From Bifidobacterium simiarum (GTDB taxonomy: Bacteria > Actinomycetota > Actinomycetes > Actinomycetales > Bifidobacteriaceae), in assembly GCF_002802905.1 (NCBI RefSeq), contig NZ_PEBK01000011.1, positions 1 to 64,000 on the forward strand: a DNA stretch of 64,000 nucleotides, written 5' to 3'. Position 1 is the first letter of the stretch; every line of letters begins with the position of its first letter. The notes below the pieces were generated by a model. The model had not been told where the DNA came from and made no database searches. It worked only from the letters and a program-made list of their open reading frames with translations. The position numbers were made by a program, and so were the translations under genes. This document shows positions 18,151 through 28,156 of this stretch, in pieces.

Positions 18151-18191
18151 AATGCCCTAGTGTACATCCGGCCGGACCGATACCGCCCATG

Positions 18192-18251
18192 GCGAAGCGG
18201 GCGTCGTGCCCGATGGGAGGATTCCCTCATCGAACGCGACGCCCGCTTCGC
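18192..18251. repeat. long perfect hairpin between sufS and sufU
   Basis: GCGAAGCGGGCGTCG and CGACGCCCGCTTCGC are 15-base perfect arms separated by 30 bases. The hairpin lies after the sufS stop and before the sufU start in the transcript. No T tract follows on either strand, so it looks like a partial terminator or an mRNA-processing structure. Confidence 0.65.
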
Positions 18252-18275
18252 CTGATGCCTTGCCTCGCCCGGCGC

Positions 18276-19550
18276 CTACTCCGCCTTGAAGAAGGCGCGG
18301 ACCTTGCTCGCGGCCTCGACCAGAGCGCGGGCATCATCCACGGAATTGTAGATGCCGCTGGAGGCGCGGTTCGAGGCGAACAGGCCGAAGTGACGGTGCA
18401 CCGGCTGTGCGCAGTGGTGGCCGACGCGGATGGCGATGCCCTGCGCGTCGATGAACTGGCCGACGTCATGCGGGTGCACGCCCTTGACGTCGAAGGCCAC
18501 GGTGCCGATGCGGTCCACGTTCTCACGCGGGCCGAGGATGCGGATGCCGTCGATGTCGCCGAGCTTGAGCAGTTCGGCGGCGATGGTCTTCTCGTGAGCC
18601 TCGAGGTTCTCCATGCCGATGTTCATCAGCCATTCGGCGGCCACACCCGCGGCGACGACCTGCGCGACGGGCTGGGTGCCGGCCTCGAACCGGGCCGGGG
18701 GCTCCATGTACTGGGCGGGCTTGTCCATCCAGGCGAGTTCGACCATGGAGCCGCCGAAGTTGGCCGGGGGCAGCGCCTCGAGCAGTTCGCGACGGCCGTA
18801 CAGGAAGCCGACGCCGGTGGGGCCGTACATCTTGTGGGCGCTCCAGGCGGCGAAGTCCACGTCGAGCGCGTGGAAGTCGACCTTGAGGTGAGGCACCGAC
18901 TGGCATGCGTCGAGCACGAAGATCGCCCCGACCTCGTGGGCGCGTCGGATGATCGGCGCGATGTTGGTGATGGCGCCCGTGGTGTTGCCCACATGGGTGA
19001 CGGCGACGACCTTGGTGCGCTCGGTGATGACCTCGTCGAGGTTGTCGGTGCGGACGCGACCGTCCTCGGTGAGTCCCAGCCACTTGAACGTGGCGCCGGT
19101 GCGGGCGGCCAGCTCCTGGAACGGCAGCAGCACGGAATGGTGCTCCGCCTCGGAGACCACGATCTCGTCGCCGGGCTTGATGGCGAAGCGCTTGGCCGCC
19201 TCTCCCCCGCGGCCGAGTGAGGCGTTGCCGAAGGCGGTGGCCAGCAGGTTCAGGCCGGCGGTGGCGCCTGCGGTGACGACGATCTCCTCCTGCCCTTCCT
19301 CGGCGTTCGCGCCGACCAGACGGGCGACCTTGGCGCGGGCCTCCTCGAATGCCACGGTGCTGCGTGCGGCGAGCTCATGGGCCCCGCGGTGCACGCCGGC
19401 GTTGATGGTGCGGTAGAAGTTCGATTCCGCGTCGATGACGACCTGCGGCTTCTGCGAGGTCGCGGCCGAGTCCAGATACACGAGCGGATGGCCGTGGATC
19501 TGCTGGTCAAGAATCGGGAACTGCGCCCGAATCGCCTCAAAGTCAACCAT
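18276..19550 (-). CDS. sufS: cysteine desulfurase SufS
   Basis: 424 aa class V aminotransferase-fold PLP enzyme that takes sulfur from cysteine for Fe-S assembly. The PLP lysine is in WSAHKMYGPTGVGFLYG (~K238). The persulfide-carrying cysteine is in VRVGHHCAQPVHR (~C379). The N terminus FPILDQQIHGHPLVYLDSAATSQKP is typical. It is preceded by a 198-bp gap with a strongly structured repeat after sufC. Confidence 0.95.
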   Translation of the reverse strand: MVDFEAIRAQFPILDQQIHGHPLVYLDSAATSQKPQVVIDAESNFYRTINAGVHRGAHELAARSTVAFEEARAKVARLVGANAEEGQEEIVVTAGATAGLNLLATAFGNASLGRGGEAAKRFAIKPGDEIVVSEAEHHSVLLPFQELAARTGATFKWLGLTEDGRVRTDNLDEVITERTKVVAVTHVGNTTGAITNIAPIIRRAHEVGAIFVLDACQSVPHLKVDFHALDVDFAAWSAHKMYGPTGVGFLYGRRELLEALPPANFGGSMVELAWMDKPAQYMEPPARFEAGTQPVAQVVAAGVAAEWLMNIGMENLEAHEKTIAAELLKLGDIDGIRILGPRENVDRIGTVAFDVKGVHPHDVGQFIDAQGIAIRVGHHCAQPVHRHFGLFASNRASSGIYNSVDDARALVEAASKVRAFFKAE

Positions 19551-19630
19551 TATTCCCCCTTATATAAAAGATTCTTGTGCTTTCACTCTTCACGCTTCAG
19601 TAAGACCTGTAAATTACCAGCGGTGGAGTC

Positions 19631-19718
19631 GGATGCATGATCCCCGACCGTAAGCTAGCGTCCGGCTTGCCCGGACGCGGGGCCGAACGGCCTTGAGTGT
19701 GTCGGGGATCATGCATCC
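19631..19718. repeat. cloverleaf-like inverted repeat between sufC and sufS
   Basis: GGATGCATGATCCCCGAC (19631-19648) and GTCGGGGATCATGCATCC (19701-19718) are perfect 18-base inverted arms. Inside them lie two smaller hairpins: GCGTCCGG/CCGGACGC (19659-19678) and GGCCG/CGGCC (19681-19692). The whole could fold as a multi-branched RNA in the sufC-sufS intergenic transcript, or extrude as a DNA cruciform. The function is unknown. Confidence 0.7.
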
Positions 19719-19748
19719 GCGGAATCCGCGAAAGTAATTACCTTACCC

Positions 19749-20528
19749 CTATGCGAGGGCGCTTTCGGAGTCGGCGCCTTCGGGCAGGTACTGGTCGTAG
19801 CCGTTCTCCTCCAGCTCGTCGGCCAGCTCGGGGCCGCCGGTCTTTACGAAGTGGCCGTCGGCGAACACGTGCACGATGTCGGGCTTGATGTACTTGAGGA
19901 TGCGCGTGTAGTGCGTGACCATGAGGATGCCGAAATCGTTGGCCGCCTTGGCGCGGTTCACGCCTTCGGAGACGATGCGCAGCGCGTCGACGTCGAGGCC
20001 GGAGTCGGTTTCGTCGAGGATGGCGAACTTGGGCTTGAGCAGTTCGAGCTGCAGCACTTCGGCGCGCTTCTTCTCACCGCCGGAGAAGCCCTCGTTCACG
20101 GAGCGGGAGGCGAACTTCGGGTCCATGCGCAGGCGCTTCATCGCCTCGCCCAGCTCCTTGGCCCACACGCGGATCGCGGGGGCTTCGCCGTCGACCTCGG
20201 TCTTGGCGGTGCGCAGGAAGTTGGTCATGGACACGCCGGGCACCTCCACCGGATACTGCATGGCGAGGAACAGGCCGGCCTTGGCGCGCTCGTCCGGGGT
20301 CATCTTGAGGATGTCCTGCCCGTCGAGCAGCACCTGTCCGCCGTCGACCTCGTACTTGGGGTGGCCGGCGAGGGTGTAGGCGAGGGTGGACTTGCCGGAG
20401 CCGTTGGGGCCCATGATCGCGTGGGTCTCACCGGAGTTGACGGTGAGGTTGACGCCCTTGAGGATCTGCTTGCGTCCGTCCTTGGTCTCCACCGAGGCGT
20501 ACAGGTCCTTGATTTCCAATGTTGACAT
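19749..20528 (-). CDS. sufC: Fe-S assembly ATPase SufC
   Basis: 259 aa ABC-type ATPase that works with SufB and SufD as the Fe-S scaffold complex. Walker A GPNGSGKSTLAYTLAG, the variant signature FSGGEKKRAEVLQL and Walker B FAILDETDSGLDVDAL are intact, as is the SufC-specific ETDSGLD. It lies 60 bases after sufD on the same strand. Confidence 0.95.
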   Translation of the reverse strand: MSTLEIKDLYASVETKDGRKQILKGVNLTVNSGETHAIMGPNGSGKSTLAYTLAGHPKYEVDGGQVLLDGQDILKMTPDERAKAGLFLAMQYPVEVPGVSMTNFLRTAKTEVDGEAPAIRVWAKELGEAMKRLRMDPKFASRSVNEGFSGGEKKRAEVLQLELLKPKFAILDETDSGLDVDALRIVSEGVNRAKAANDFGILMVTHYTRILKYIKPDIVHVFADGHFVKTGGPELADELEENGYDQYLPEGADSESALA

Positions 20529-20587
20529 GGTGTTCTCCTAAAATCTGTCGTTCTTGTCGTCGTTGCCGGGCCGTTGCCGGACCGTCG

Positions 20588-21904
20588 TCACTTCTCCTCG
20601 AGGACCTCGGCCATGGCTGCGCTTTCGCCGCGGGCGAGACGACGGTCGATGACGTCCATGAGGTGTTCGGAGATGGACGGGATGCCGATCTCCTCGATCA
20701 GTTCGGCGAAGAATCCACGGACCACGAGCTTGCGGGCCTCGGTCTCCGGGATGCCGCGGGACTGCAGGTAGAACAGTTCCTCGTCGTCGAAGCGGCCGAC
20801 GGAGCTGGCGTGGCCGGCGCCGATGATGTTGCCGTTCTCGATCTCGAGGTTCGGCTCGGAATCGGCGATGGCGCCCGGGGTGAGCACGAGGTTGCGGTTG
20901 AGTTCATAGGAGTCGGTGCCGGGGGCGGTCGGCTGGATCAGCGCGTTGCCCACCCATGTGGAGTGCGCGCCTTTGCCGTCGAGCGCACCCTTGTAGACCA
21001 CGCGGGACTTGCATGCGGGGTGGTTGTGCACCACCATCGTGCGGTTCTCGATGTGCTGGCCGGGGTCGACGAAGTAGATGCCGAGCATGTTGAGCTCGCC
21101 CTGATCGCCGCCGAAGTCCTGGTCCATGCGCAGGCGGACCACGTCGCCGCCGAGCGTGACGACGGAGTGGCGCAGCGAGGCGCCGGCGCCCACGTGGATG
21201 CGATGGTTGCCCACATGCTTGGATTCCGGATCCCATTCCTGGATGAACGTGGCGGAGACGTGCGAGTCCCTGCCGGTGACGATCTCCACGCCTTCGGCCA
21301 GACGGGCCTTGCCCTCATGCTCCACGATCACGTCGCCGTGGGTCTTGTCCGCGGCCTTGATGACCAGATGCAGGGCGTCGAGGTCGAGTCCCGCACCCTT
21401 GACCTTGATCAGCACCGGGGTGCTCAGTTCGCCGGAGAGCTCCACGACGGTGGCTGTGGATCCGGACTGCCATTCCACGGCGGCGGCGCGGTCGGTCGGC
21501 TTGGAGACCGTACCGGAGGGGGCTTCGCCCAGCTTGGTCTGGTACAGCTTCACGTTTTCGGCCGGCAGTTCGGTGCCGTCGATCGCGCTGACCTCCACGG
21601 TGGTCTGGCCGCTCGGCCTGAACACGTCGAAGAACTCCTCGATCCGGTCGATCGGCGTGTATCGCCAGTCGTCCTGCTTGCGCGTGGGCATGGCGAAGTC
21701 GTCGGGGTCGAAGGATCGCGGCGCCTTGTCGGCGCTGGACGGCATGAGGGCGGGGACGGCGTACGGATCGCTGAGGTCGGCGACGGGGATGTTGAGTTCG
21801 GCCGCCACCTGCGCGGCGGTCGAACCGGCCGCGGTTTCGGCGGTCGCTGCCTTGGCGTTCTCGGTCTCGTCGCCGGTGATTTCGCTATTCGTTGCCTCGG
21901 TCAT
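20588..21904 (-). CDS. sufD: Fe-S cluster assembly protein SufD
   Basis: 438 aa beta-helix scaffold protein of the SufBC2D complex. The C-terminal core shows VVHNHPACKSRVVYKGALDGKG, NLVLTPGAIADSEPNLEIEN and ASSVGRFDDEELFYLQSRGI, which are shared with SufB. The N-terminal ~35 residues are an Ala/Thr/Glu-rich extension. The ATG at 21904 begins one base after the sufB stop, with GGAAGG just before it. Confidence 0.94.
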   Translation of the reverse strand: MTEATNSEITGDETENAKAATAETAAGSTAAQVAAELNIPVADLSDPYAVPALMPSSADKAPRSFDPDDFAMPTRKQDDWRYTPIDRIEEFFDVFRPSGQTTVEVSAIDGTELPAENVKLYQTKLGEAPSGTVSKPTDRAAAVEWQSGSTATVVELSGELSTPVLIKVKGAGLDLDALHLVIKAADKTHGDVIVEHEGKARLAEGVEIVTGRDSHVSATFIQEWDPESKHVGNHRIHVGAGASLRHSVVTLGGDVVRLRMDQDFGGDQGELNMLGIYFVDPGQHIENRTMVVHNHPACKSRVVYKGALDGKGAHSTWVGNALIQPTAPGTDSYELNRNLVLTPGAIADSEPNLEIENGNIIGAGHASSVGRFDDEELFYLQSRGIPETEARKLVVRGFFAELIEEIGIPSISEHLMDVIDRRLARGESAAMAEVLEEK

Positions 21905-21905
21905 A

Positions 21906-23402
21906 TCAGCCCACCGATCCTTCCATCTGCAGTTCAACGAGTCGGTTCAGCTCGAGCGCGTACTCCATGGGCAGCTCGCGGCTGATCGGCTCCACGAATC
22001 CTCGTACGATCATGCCCATGGCCTCCTCCTCGGAAAGACCGCGGCTCATCAGGTAGAAGAGCTGGTCCTCGGAGACCTTCGACACGGTGGCCTCATGGGC
22101 CATGGACACGTCGTCCTCGCGCACGTCCACATGCGGGTACGTGTCGGAACGGCTGTAGTCGTCGACGAGCAGGGCGTCGCACACGGTGGAGTTGGAGGAG
22201 CCTTCGGCGCCCTTGACGATCTTCACCAGACCACGGTAGGCGGATCGGCCGCCGCCGCGGGAGATGGACTTGGCCACGATGGTGGACGAGGTGTGCGGGG
22301 CGAGGTGGATCATCTTCGCGCCGGTGTCCTGATACTGGCCCTTGCCGGCGAAGCCGAGCGACATGGTGCTGGCCTTGGCGTACGGTTCGGCGAGGATGCA
22401 GGCCGGGTACTTCATGGTGGCCTTGGAGCCGATGTTGCCGTCGACCCATTCCATGGTGCCGCCCTCGCGCACGTAGGCGCGCTGGGTGACGAGGTTGTAC
22501 ACGTTGTTCGACCAGTTCTGCACGGTGGTGTAGCGCACGCGGGCGTGCTTCTCGACGATGATCTCGACGATGGCGGCGTGCAGGGAGTCCTCGGACCAGA
22601 TCGGGGCGGTGCAGCCTTCGACGTAGTGCACGTAGGAGCCTTCGTCGGCGATGATCAGCGTGCGTTCGAACTGACCCATGGCCGGGGTGTTGATGCGGAA
22701 GTAAGCCTGCAGCGGGATCTCCACGTGCACGCCCTTCGGCACGTACACGAACGAGCCGCCGGACCATGCGGCGGTGTTGAGCGCGCCGAACTTGTTGTCC
22801 TCCGGGGAGACGACGGTGCCGAAGTACTTGCGCACCAGATCGGGGTATTCGCGCACGGCGGTGTCGGTGTCGACGAAAATCACGCCCTGCTTCTTCAGGT
22901 CCTCCTGAATGGAGTTGTAGATGACCTCGGACTCGTACTGGGCGGCCACGCCGGAGACCAGACGGTTCTTCTCTGCCTCGGGGATGCCGAGGCGGTCGTA
23001 GGTGTTGCGGATGTCGTCGGGCAGCTCGTCCCAGGTCTTGGCCTGCTTGTCGATGGGCTTCACATAGTACTTGAAGTCGTCGGCGTTGAAGCCGGAGAGG
23101 TCCACGCCCCAGTCAGGCATCGGCTTTTCCAGGAACGCCTTGAATCCCCGCAGTCGCATGTCGAGCATCCACTCCGGCTCGCCCTTGTCCGCGGAGATGG
23201 CACGGACCACGCTCTCGTCGATGCCTCGCTTCGCGGCCTCGCCGGCGGCATCGGAATCATGCCATCCGTAGCTGTATTCGCCGAACTGCGAGATGATCTC
23301 GTCGTCCTTTTTGATCTTATCCTCGTTGACGCGCTGTCGATCGGCCACATACTGGCTCATCTCCACGTCAGCCGCGGCGTTTGGTGCTTTTTCGTCGGTC
23401 AC
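21906..23402 (-). CDS. sufB: Fe-S cluster assembly protein SufB
   Basis: 498 aa scaffold subunit on which clusters are assembled. Family motifs include [54 protein letters not shown] and the late [19 protein letters not shown]. The GTG at 23402 is preferred because GGAGG lies 9 bases upstream, while the GTG at 23426 has none. It is the first gene of the sufBDC-S-U-T block. I see no regulator gene of the SufR/Rrf2 type next to it. Confidence 0.94.
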   Translation of the reverse strand: MTDEKAPNAAADVEMSQYVADRQRVNEDKIKKDDEIISQFGEYSYGWHDSDAAGEAAKRGIDESVVRAISADKGEPEWMLDMRLRGFKAFLEKPMPDWGVDLSGFNADDFKYYVKPIDKQAKTWDELPDDIRNTYDRLGIPEAEKNRLVSGVAAQYESEVIYNSIQEDLKKQGVIFVDTDTAVREYPDLVRKYFGTVVSPEDNKFGALNTAAWSGGSFVYVPKGVHVEIPLQAYFRINTPAMGQFERTLIIADEGSYVHYVEGCTAPIWSEDSLHAAIVEIIVEKHARVRYTTVQNWSNNVYNLVTQRAYVREGGTMEWVDGNIGSKATMKYPACILAEPYAKASTMSLGFAGKGQYQDTGAKMIHLAPHTSSTIVAKSISRGGGRSAYRGLVKIVKGAEGSSNSTVCDALLVDDYSRSDTYPHVDVREDDVSMAHEATVSKVSEDQLFYLMSRGLSEEEAMGMIVRGFVEPISRELPMEYALELNRLVELQMEGSVG

Positions 23403-23485
23403 CTGACGCTGCCTCCAATCCTTCACGTAAGTTCATACAACAACCTAGCAGAACCTCAGGGCGAACGATAGCGCGACACCGTATG

Positions 23486-23500
23486 TTGGCTCATCGCCAA
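23486..23500. promoter_or_regulatory. short inverted repeat upstream of sufB
   Basis: TTGGCTCATCGCCAA is an inverted repeat (TTGGC / GCCAA) 84 bases before the sufB start, in the region that must hold the suf promoter. It is a possible operator for the whole block; the binding protein is not known. Confidence 0.3.
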
Positions 23501-23557
23501 ATGTGAGATTTACCAAGGTTTTCGGTTTCCCCATGGAACGACGCATATGGAACGACG

Positions 23558-23593
23558 AAGGCCGGGCCCTCCTTTGCGGAGAGTCCCGGCCTT
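23558..23593. terminator. terminator hairpin between pyrG and sufB
   Basis: AAGGCCGGGCCCTCCT and the facing GGAGAGTCCCGGCCTT form a long stem with one mismatch and a short loop (TTTGC). It follows the pyrG stop by about 75 bases on the minus strand. Confidence 0.65.
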
Positions 23594-23626
23594 ATCGACG
23601 GGCGATCGCTATCGACGGGCGATCGT
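23593..23626. repeat. 17-bp direct repeat, two copies
   Basis: TATCGACGGGCGATCGC is followed immediately by TATCGACGGGCGATCGT. The pair lies between the pyrG stop and its terminator. Confidence 0.75.
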
Positions 23627-23666
23627 TCCGATCGTCTCGGTCATTTCGATCATTCGATCATTTCGC

Positions 23667-25328
<1,662 letters not shown>

Positions 25329-25400
25329 GGAATTTCACTTTATCATCCGCATATGACCAAACACATCACCGTGGCGCGCGGCGAGCGGGTGATCCGAACT

Positions 25401-26864
25401 TCACACGATCACGCGATCACGAGAGAGCCGCAGTCCGGCGAGGCTTTCCGCCGTGCACAGCACGCCCAGCACGATCAATGGCAGGAAGTAGCGGTGCTGC
25501 ATACCCTCGATCATCGCGGATCCTGCGGGAGTGTACTGCAGCCACAGCGCCACGTAGGTCAGCAGTATGATGCCGACCATCACGATGGACGCGCACCACC
25601 AGAATGCCGTCTCGTATCCGTTCAGCGTCCGTCGCACGGTTGCTACGATCAGCGCAAGCGCCATGATCGCCATCGCCAGCCAGCAGCACCGGATAAGCCA
25701 TGTGTCCAGCGTCCGGTCGAGATTCGATCGTCCGGTAACGATGGACAAGGCCATCATCTTCATCAGTTCCACCACTGCGCCGGGATCCGTGAACAGCGCC
25801 TGACGCCTTTGGGCCATCTGCGCATGAGACACCATCATCGGCGTGGTGACGAACCATCCGGTCAGCTTCATCCATACAGCCAGCCATATGAATGCCGCGG
25901 CATTGCCCAATGCCGTTATCCATATACCGGCTCTCCATGCTGACGCCAACCGTTCGGCTCGCCCGCCATGGGAAGATGCGCGGACCTTCATCCCTCTCTG
26001 GATCCAGGGCGCCAGCAGCGTCAGCAATACCAATGGCGTATAGATGAACTTACACATCGCCAGCAATAGGCATACGATCGCGAATGCCGCATATGTTCCG
26101 ACACCGATGCGTTTGAATAACGCACGAACGAGCATGCAGGACAGCAGGAACGTGAGCGCCTGCGTCATCGAATCCGCGGATATGGCGAACGAATACCGGT
26201 GCAGCAACAGCGGGCACAGCATCACCACGCCAACAAGAATGCGCCATTTTGGCAGTAATGCCACTGCAATTGCCGTGCAGCATGCGTAGACGACGAGCAT
26301 GATCGTTTCGGTGAGGTAATACGTGGTTCCCGCCGGAAGACCCATGGCCTTGCCGATGGCGAAGCCCGCCAGCTGAGGAAGGTACGACACCGGCGAGTTC
26401 GTGGCCGTGTTGTTATACGGCACATCCGCACCGGAGGCATCCGACGCGGTAATGGAATCAAGCTGCACCACGGTGGGGTCGTAACCGTCGTCCTGTTCGT
26501 GGGAATAGTTGATCCATGACCAGTCGACGTGGCCGCCGACATTCTCGGTGCTGTGGTGCAGTCTGCTTGTCGACTCCACGGGACGTGCCAGCACATCGCC
26601 GTTGAGGATGCCGCTTATGCGATAGGTGTGCGCCCAGATATCAGGAATATGCCCCGGAGCCGTATGCCACATGAAGACCCCTCCCATAAGCAGGGTTCCC
26701 ATGGCGACGATGACGGGCATGATATTGCGCAAGATTCGAAGCCACGTCCGTCGGGGCTTTCTCGAAGCGGAGATGACATGTCCGGATTGGAGACCGGTCT
26801 GGCTGTCTCCATCGTTCATACGGATTGATTCGGGCAATTCGTCTTCTCCCCTGTTCGGCATCAC
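25401..26864 (-). CDS. large polytopic membrane protein (DUF2142-like)
   Basis: 487 aa if the GTG at 26864 is used (ATG at 26861 is next). After a charged ~40-residue N terminus I see a transmembrane segment, a ~100-residue outer loop with NSPVSYLPQLAGFAIGKAMGL, and roughly ten more hydrophobic helices. The loop and helix pattern matches DUF2142 proteins, which resemble GT-C glycosyltransferases of cell-surface glycan loci; the match is by pattern only. It is A+T-richer than the neighbours. A ten-base G tract (on the coding strand) lies just upstream. Confidence 0.6.
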   Translation of the reverse strand: MMPNRGEDELPESIRMNDGDSQTGLQSGHVISASRKPRRTWLRILRNIMPVIVAMGTLLMGGVFMWHTAPGHIPDIWAHTYRISGILNGDVLARPVESTSRLHHSTENVGGHVDWSWINYSHEQDDGYDPTVVQLDSITASDASGADVPYNNTATNSPVSYLPQLAGFAIGKAMGLPAGTTYYLTETIMLVVYACCTAIAVALLPKWRILVGVVMLCPLLLHRYSFAISADSMTQALTFLLSCMLVRALFKRIGVGTYAAFAIVCLLLAMCKFIYTPLVLLTLLAPWIQRGMKVRASSHGGRAERLASAWRAGIWITALGNAAAFIWLAVWMKLTGWFVTTPMMVSHAQMAQRRQALFTDPGAVVELMKMMALSIVTGRSNLDRTLDTWLIRCCWLAMAIMALALIVATVRRTLNGYETAFWWCASIVMVGIILLTYVALWLQYTPAGSAMIEGMQHRYFLPLIVLGVLCTAESLAGLRLSRDRVIV

Positions 26865-26885
26865 GATCGGTTAGCAGAACGCTAT

Positions 26886-26895
26886 CCCCCCCCCC
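26886..26895. repeat. homopolymeric C(10) tract upstream of the membrane protein gene
   Basis: Ten consecutive C on the plus strand (G on the coding strand) lie 22 bases before the GTG at 26864. A stop (TAA) separates the tract from the gene in its own frame, so length changes would alter the leader or promoter spacing and not the protein. Confidence 0.85.
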
Positions 26896-27064
26896 GGACG
26901 CATGCCCAATGCCATAAAATCGTCTACTCTCCCATCTGGATCCCTCCTCGAACATCAGACATTGCAACGATCACCGAAATCCACCCCGTGTGACCCGCGC
27001 ACGCCCGGCCGGCGCATGGACCATAATGGAAGCGTCTCATCAACCCGAGTAGTTTGGAGGATTC

Positions 27065-27973
27065 ATGAGCGATCAGTTCATCATCCGCACCCTCGACGGC
27101 GAGGGCGGTTCCGCGACGATCAGCGACTACGGTGCCCACGTGCTGCGCTGGGCCCCGGCCGGTCAGCCGGACGTGGTCTGGCAGCCGTCGGCGGTGTATC
27201 TCAGCGAGGGAACGGCGATCCGAGGCGGGGTGCCGATCGTCTTCCCGTGGTTCAATTCCGGCTATGATCCCGAACCGGACGGGACGGACAACGGCAGGAC
27301 CGCGTCGAGGACCCCGAAGCACGGATTCGCCCGGACCTCGTTCTGGCATCGGGACGAGTCGGCATCAGCGATCGACGGTGACGGCAACGCGGTCGCACGG
27401 TACACGCTCGACTCCACGGAGGCGGACGAGGCGACGCTGGCCCAGTTCGTCGGCAATCCGCATCCCCGATTCCACGCTGTCTATGAGGTGCGCTCCGGCA
27501 GCACGCTGACGATGGCCTTCACCGTGACCAATGACGGCAACGCACCGTTCTCCTATGAGACGGCCTTGCACACGTATCTGCATGTGGGTGACGTGGAGCA
27601 TGTGGAGGTGACCGGTCTGGACGGCACGGAGTATCTGGACACCACGGTGTCCGGTTTCCCCGTATGCGCCCAGCACGGCCCGATCCGGTTCGACGGATCG
27701 ATGGTCGACCGGATCTACCTGTCCGATCATGAGATCGAGGTGCATGACGAGCGGCTGGACCGGACGATCGTCGCGACCTCCCACGGCGCGAACACGACCG
27801 TGGTCTGGAACCCCGGCGAGAGTGCCGGCAACGCGATCGGTGACCTCGCCGACGGCGAATGGCGCGGCTTCGTCTGCGTCGAGGCCGCCGCGAACCGCGC
27901 CAATCTGATCACGCTCAACCCCGGCGAATCGCACACGATCGCGCAGACGCTGAGCGTGCTCCAGAAACTATGA
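27065..27973 (+). CDS. D-hexose-6-phosphate mutarotase (aldose 1-epimerase family)
   Basis: 302 aa galactose-mutarotase-like beta-sandwich. It has GVPIVFPWFN, KHGFARTSFW, the central ETALHTYLHVGD (catalytic His region) and VVWNPGESAGNAIGDL with the C-terminal FVCVEAA. These match YeaD-type enzymes that interconvert anomers of hexose-6-phosphates. The start at 27065 is behind TTGGAGG. It is monocistronic and marks the left border of the accessory island. Confidence 0.9.
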   Translation: MSDQFIIRTLDGEGGSATISDYGAHVLRWAPAGQPDVVWQPSAVYLSEGTAIRGGVPIVFPWFNSGYDPEPDGTDNGRTASRTPKHGFARTSFWHRDESASAIDGDGNAVARYTLDSTEADEATLAQFVGNPHPRFHAVYEVRSGSTLTMAFTVTNDGNAPFSYETALHTYLHVGDVEHVEVTGLDGTEYLDTTVSGFPVCAQHGPIRFDGSMVDRIYLSDHEIEVHDERLDRTIVATSHGANTTVVWNPGESAGNAIGDLADGEWRGFVCVEAAANRANLITLNPGESHTIAQTLSVLQKL

Positions 27974-28013
27974 TAGAAGGACAATAATCGATCGTCTGAT
28001 TTGCAGTGAATCA

Positions 28014-28043
28014 GCTCGGACGGCCAGTTATGGTCGTCCGAGC
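28014..28043 (+). terminator. hairpin terminator after the mutarotase
   Basis: GCTCGGACGGCCA and TGGTCGTCCGAGC pair through a 4-base loop (one internal G-T wobble). It lies 40 bases after the stop. The T tract is weak, so confidence is moderate. Confidence 0.5.
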
Positions 28044-28156
28044 AAATCCGTATCTCCTTTATTTGTATATGACGATCTGGCCCACTTTCCACAACGAAGG
28101 CAGACTTAGGCAATACGCATTACGCGATATATTTAGTGAAGCCTCACTCGTTACAA

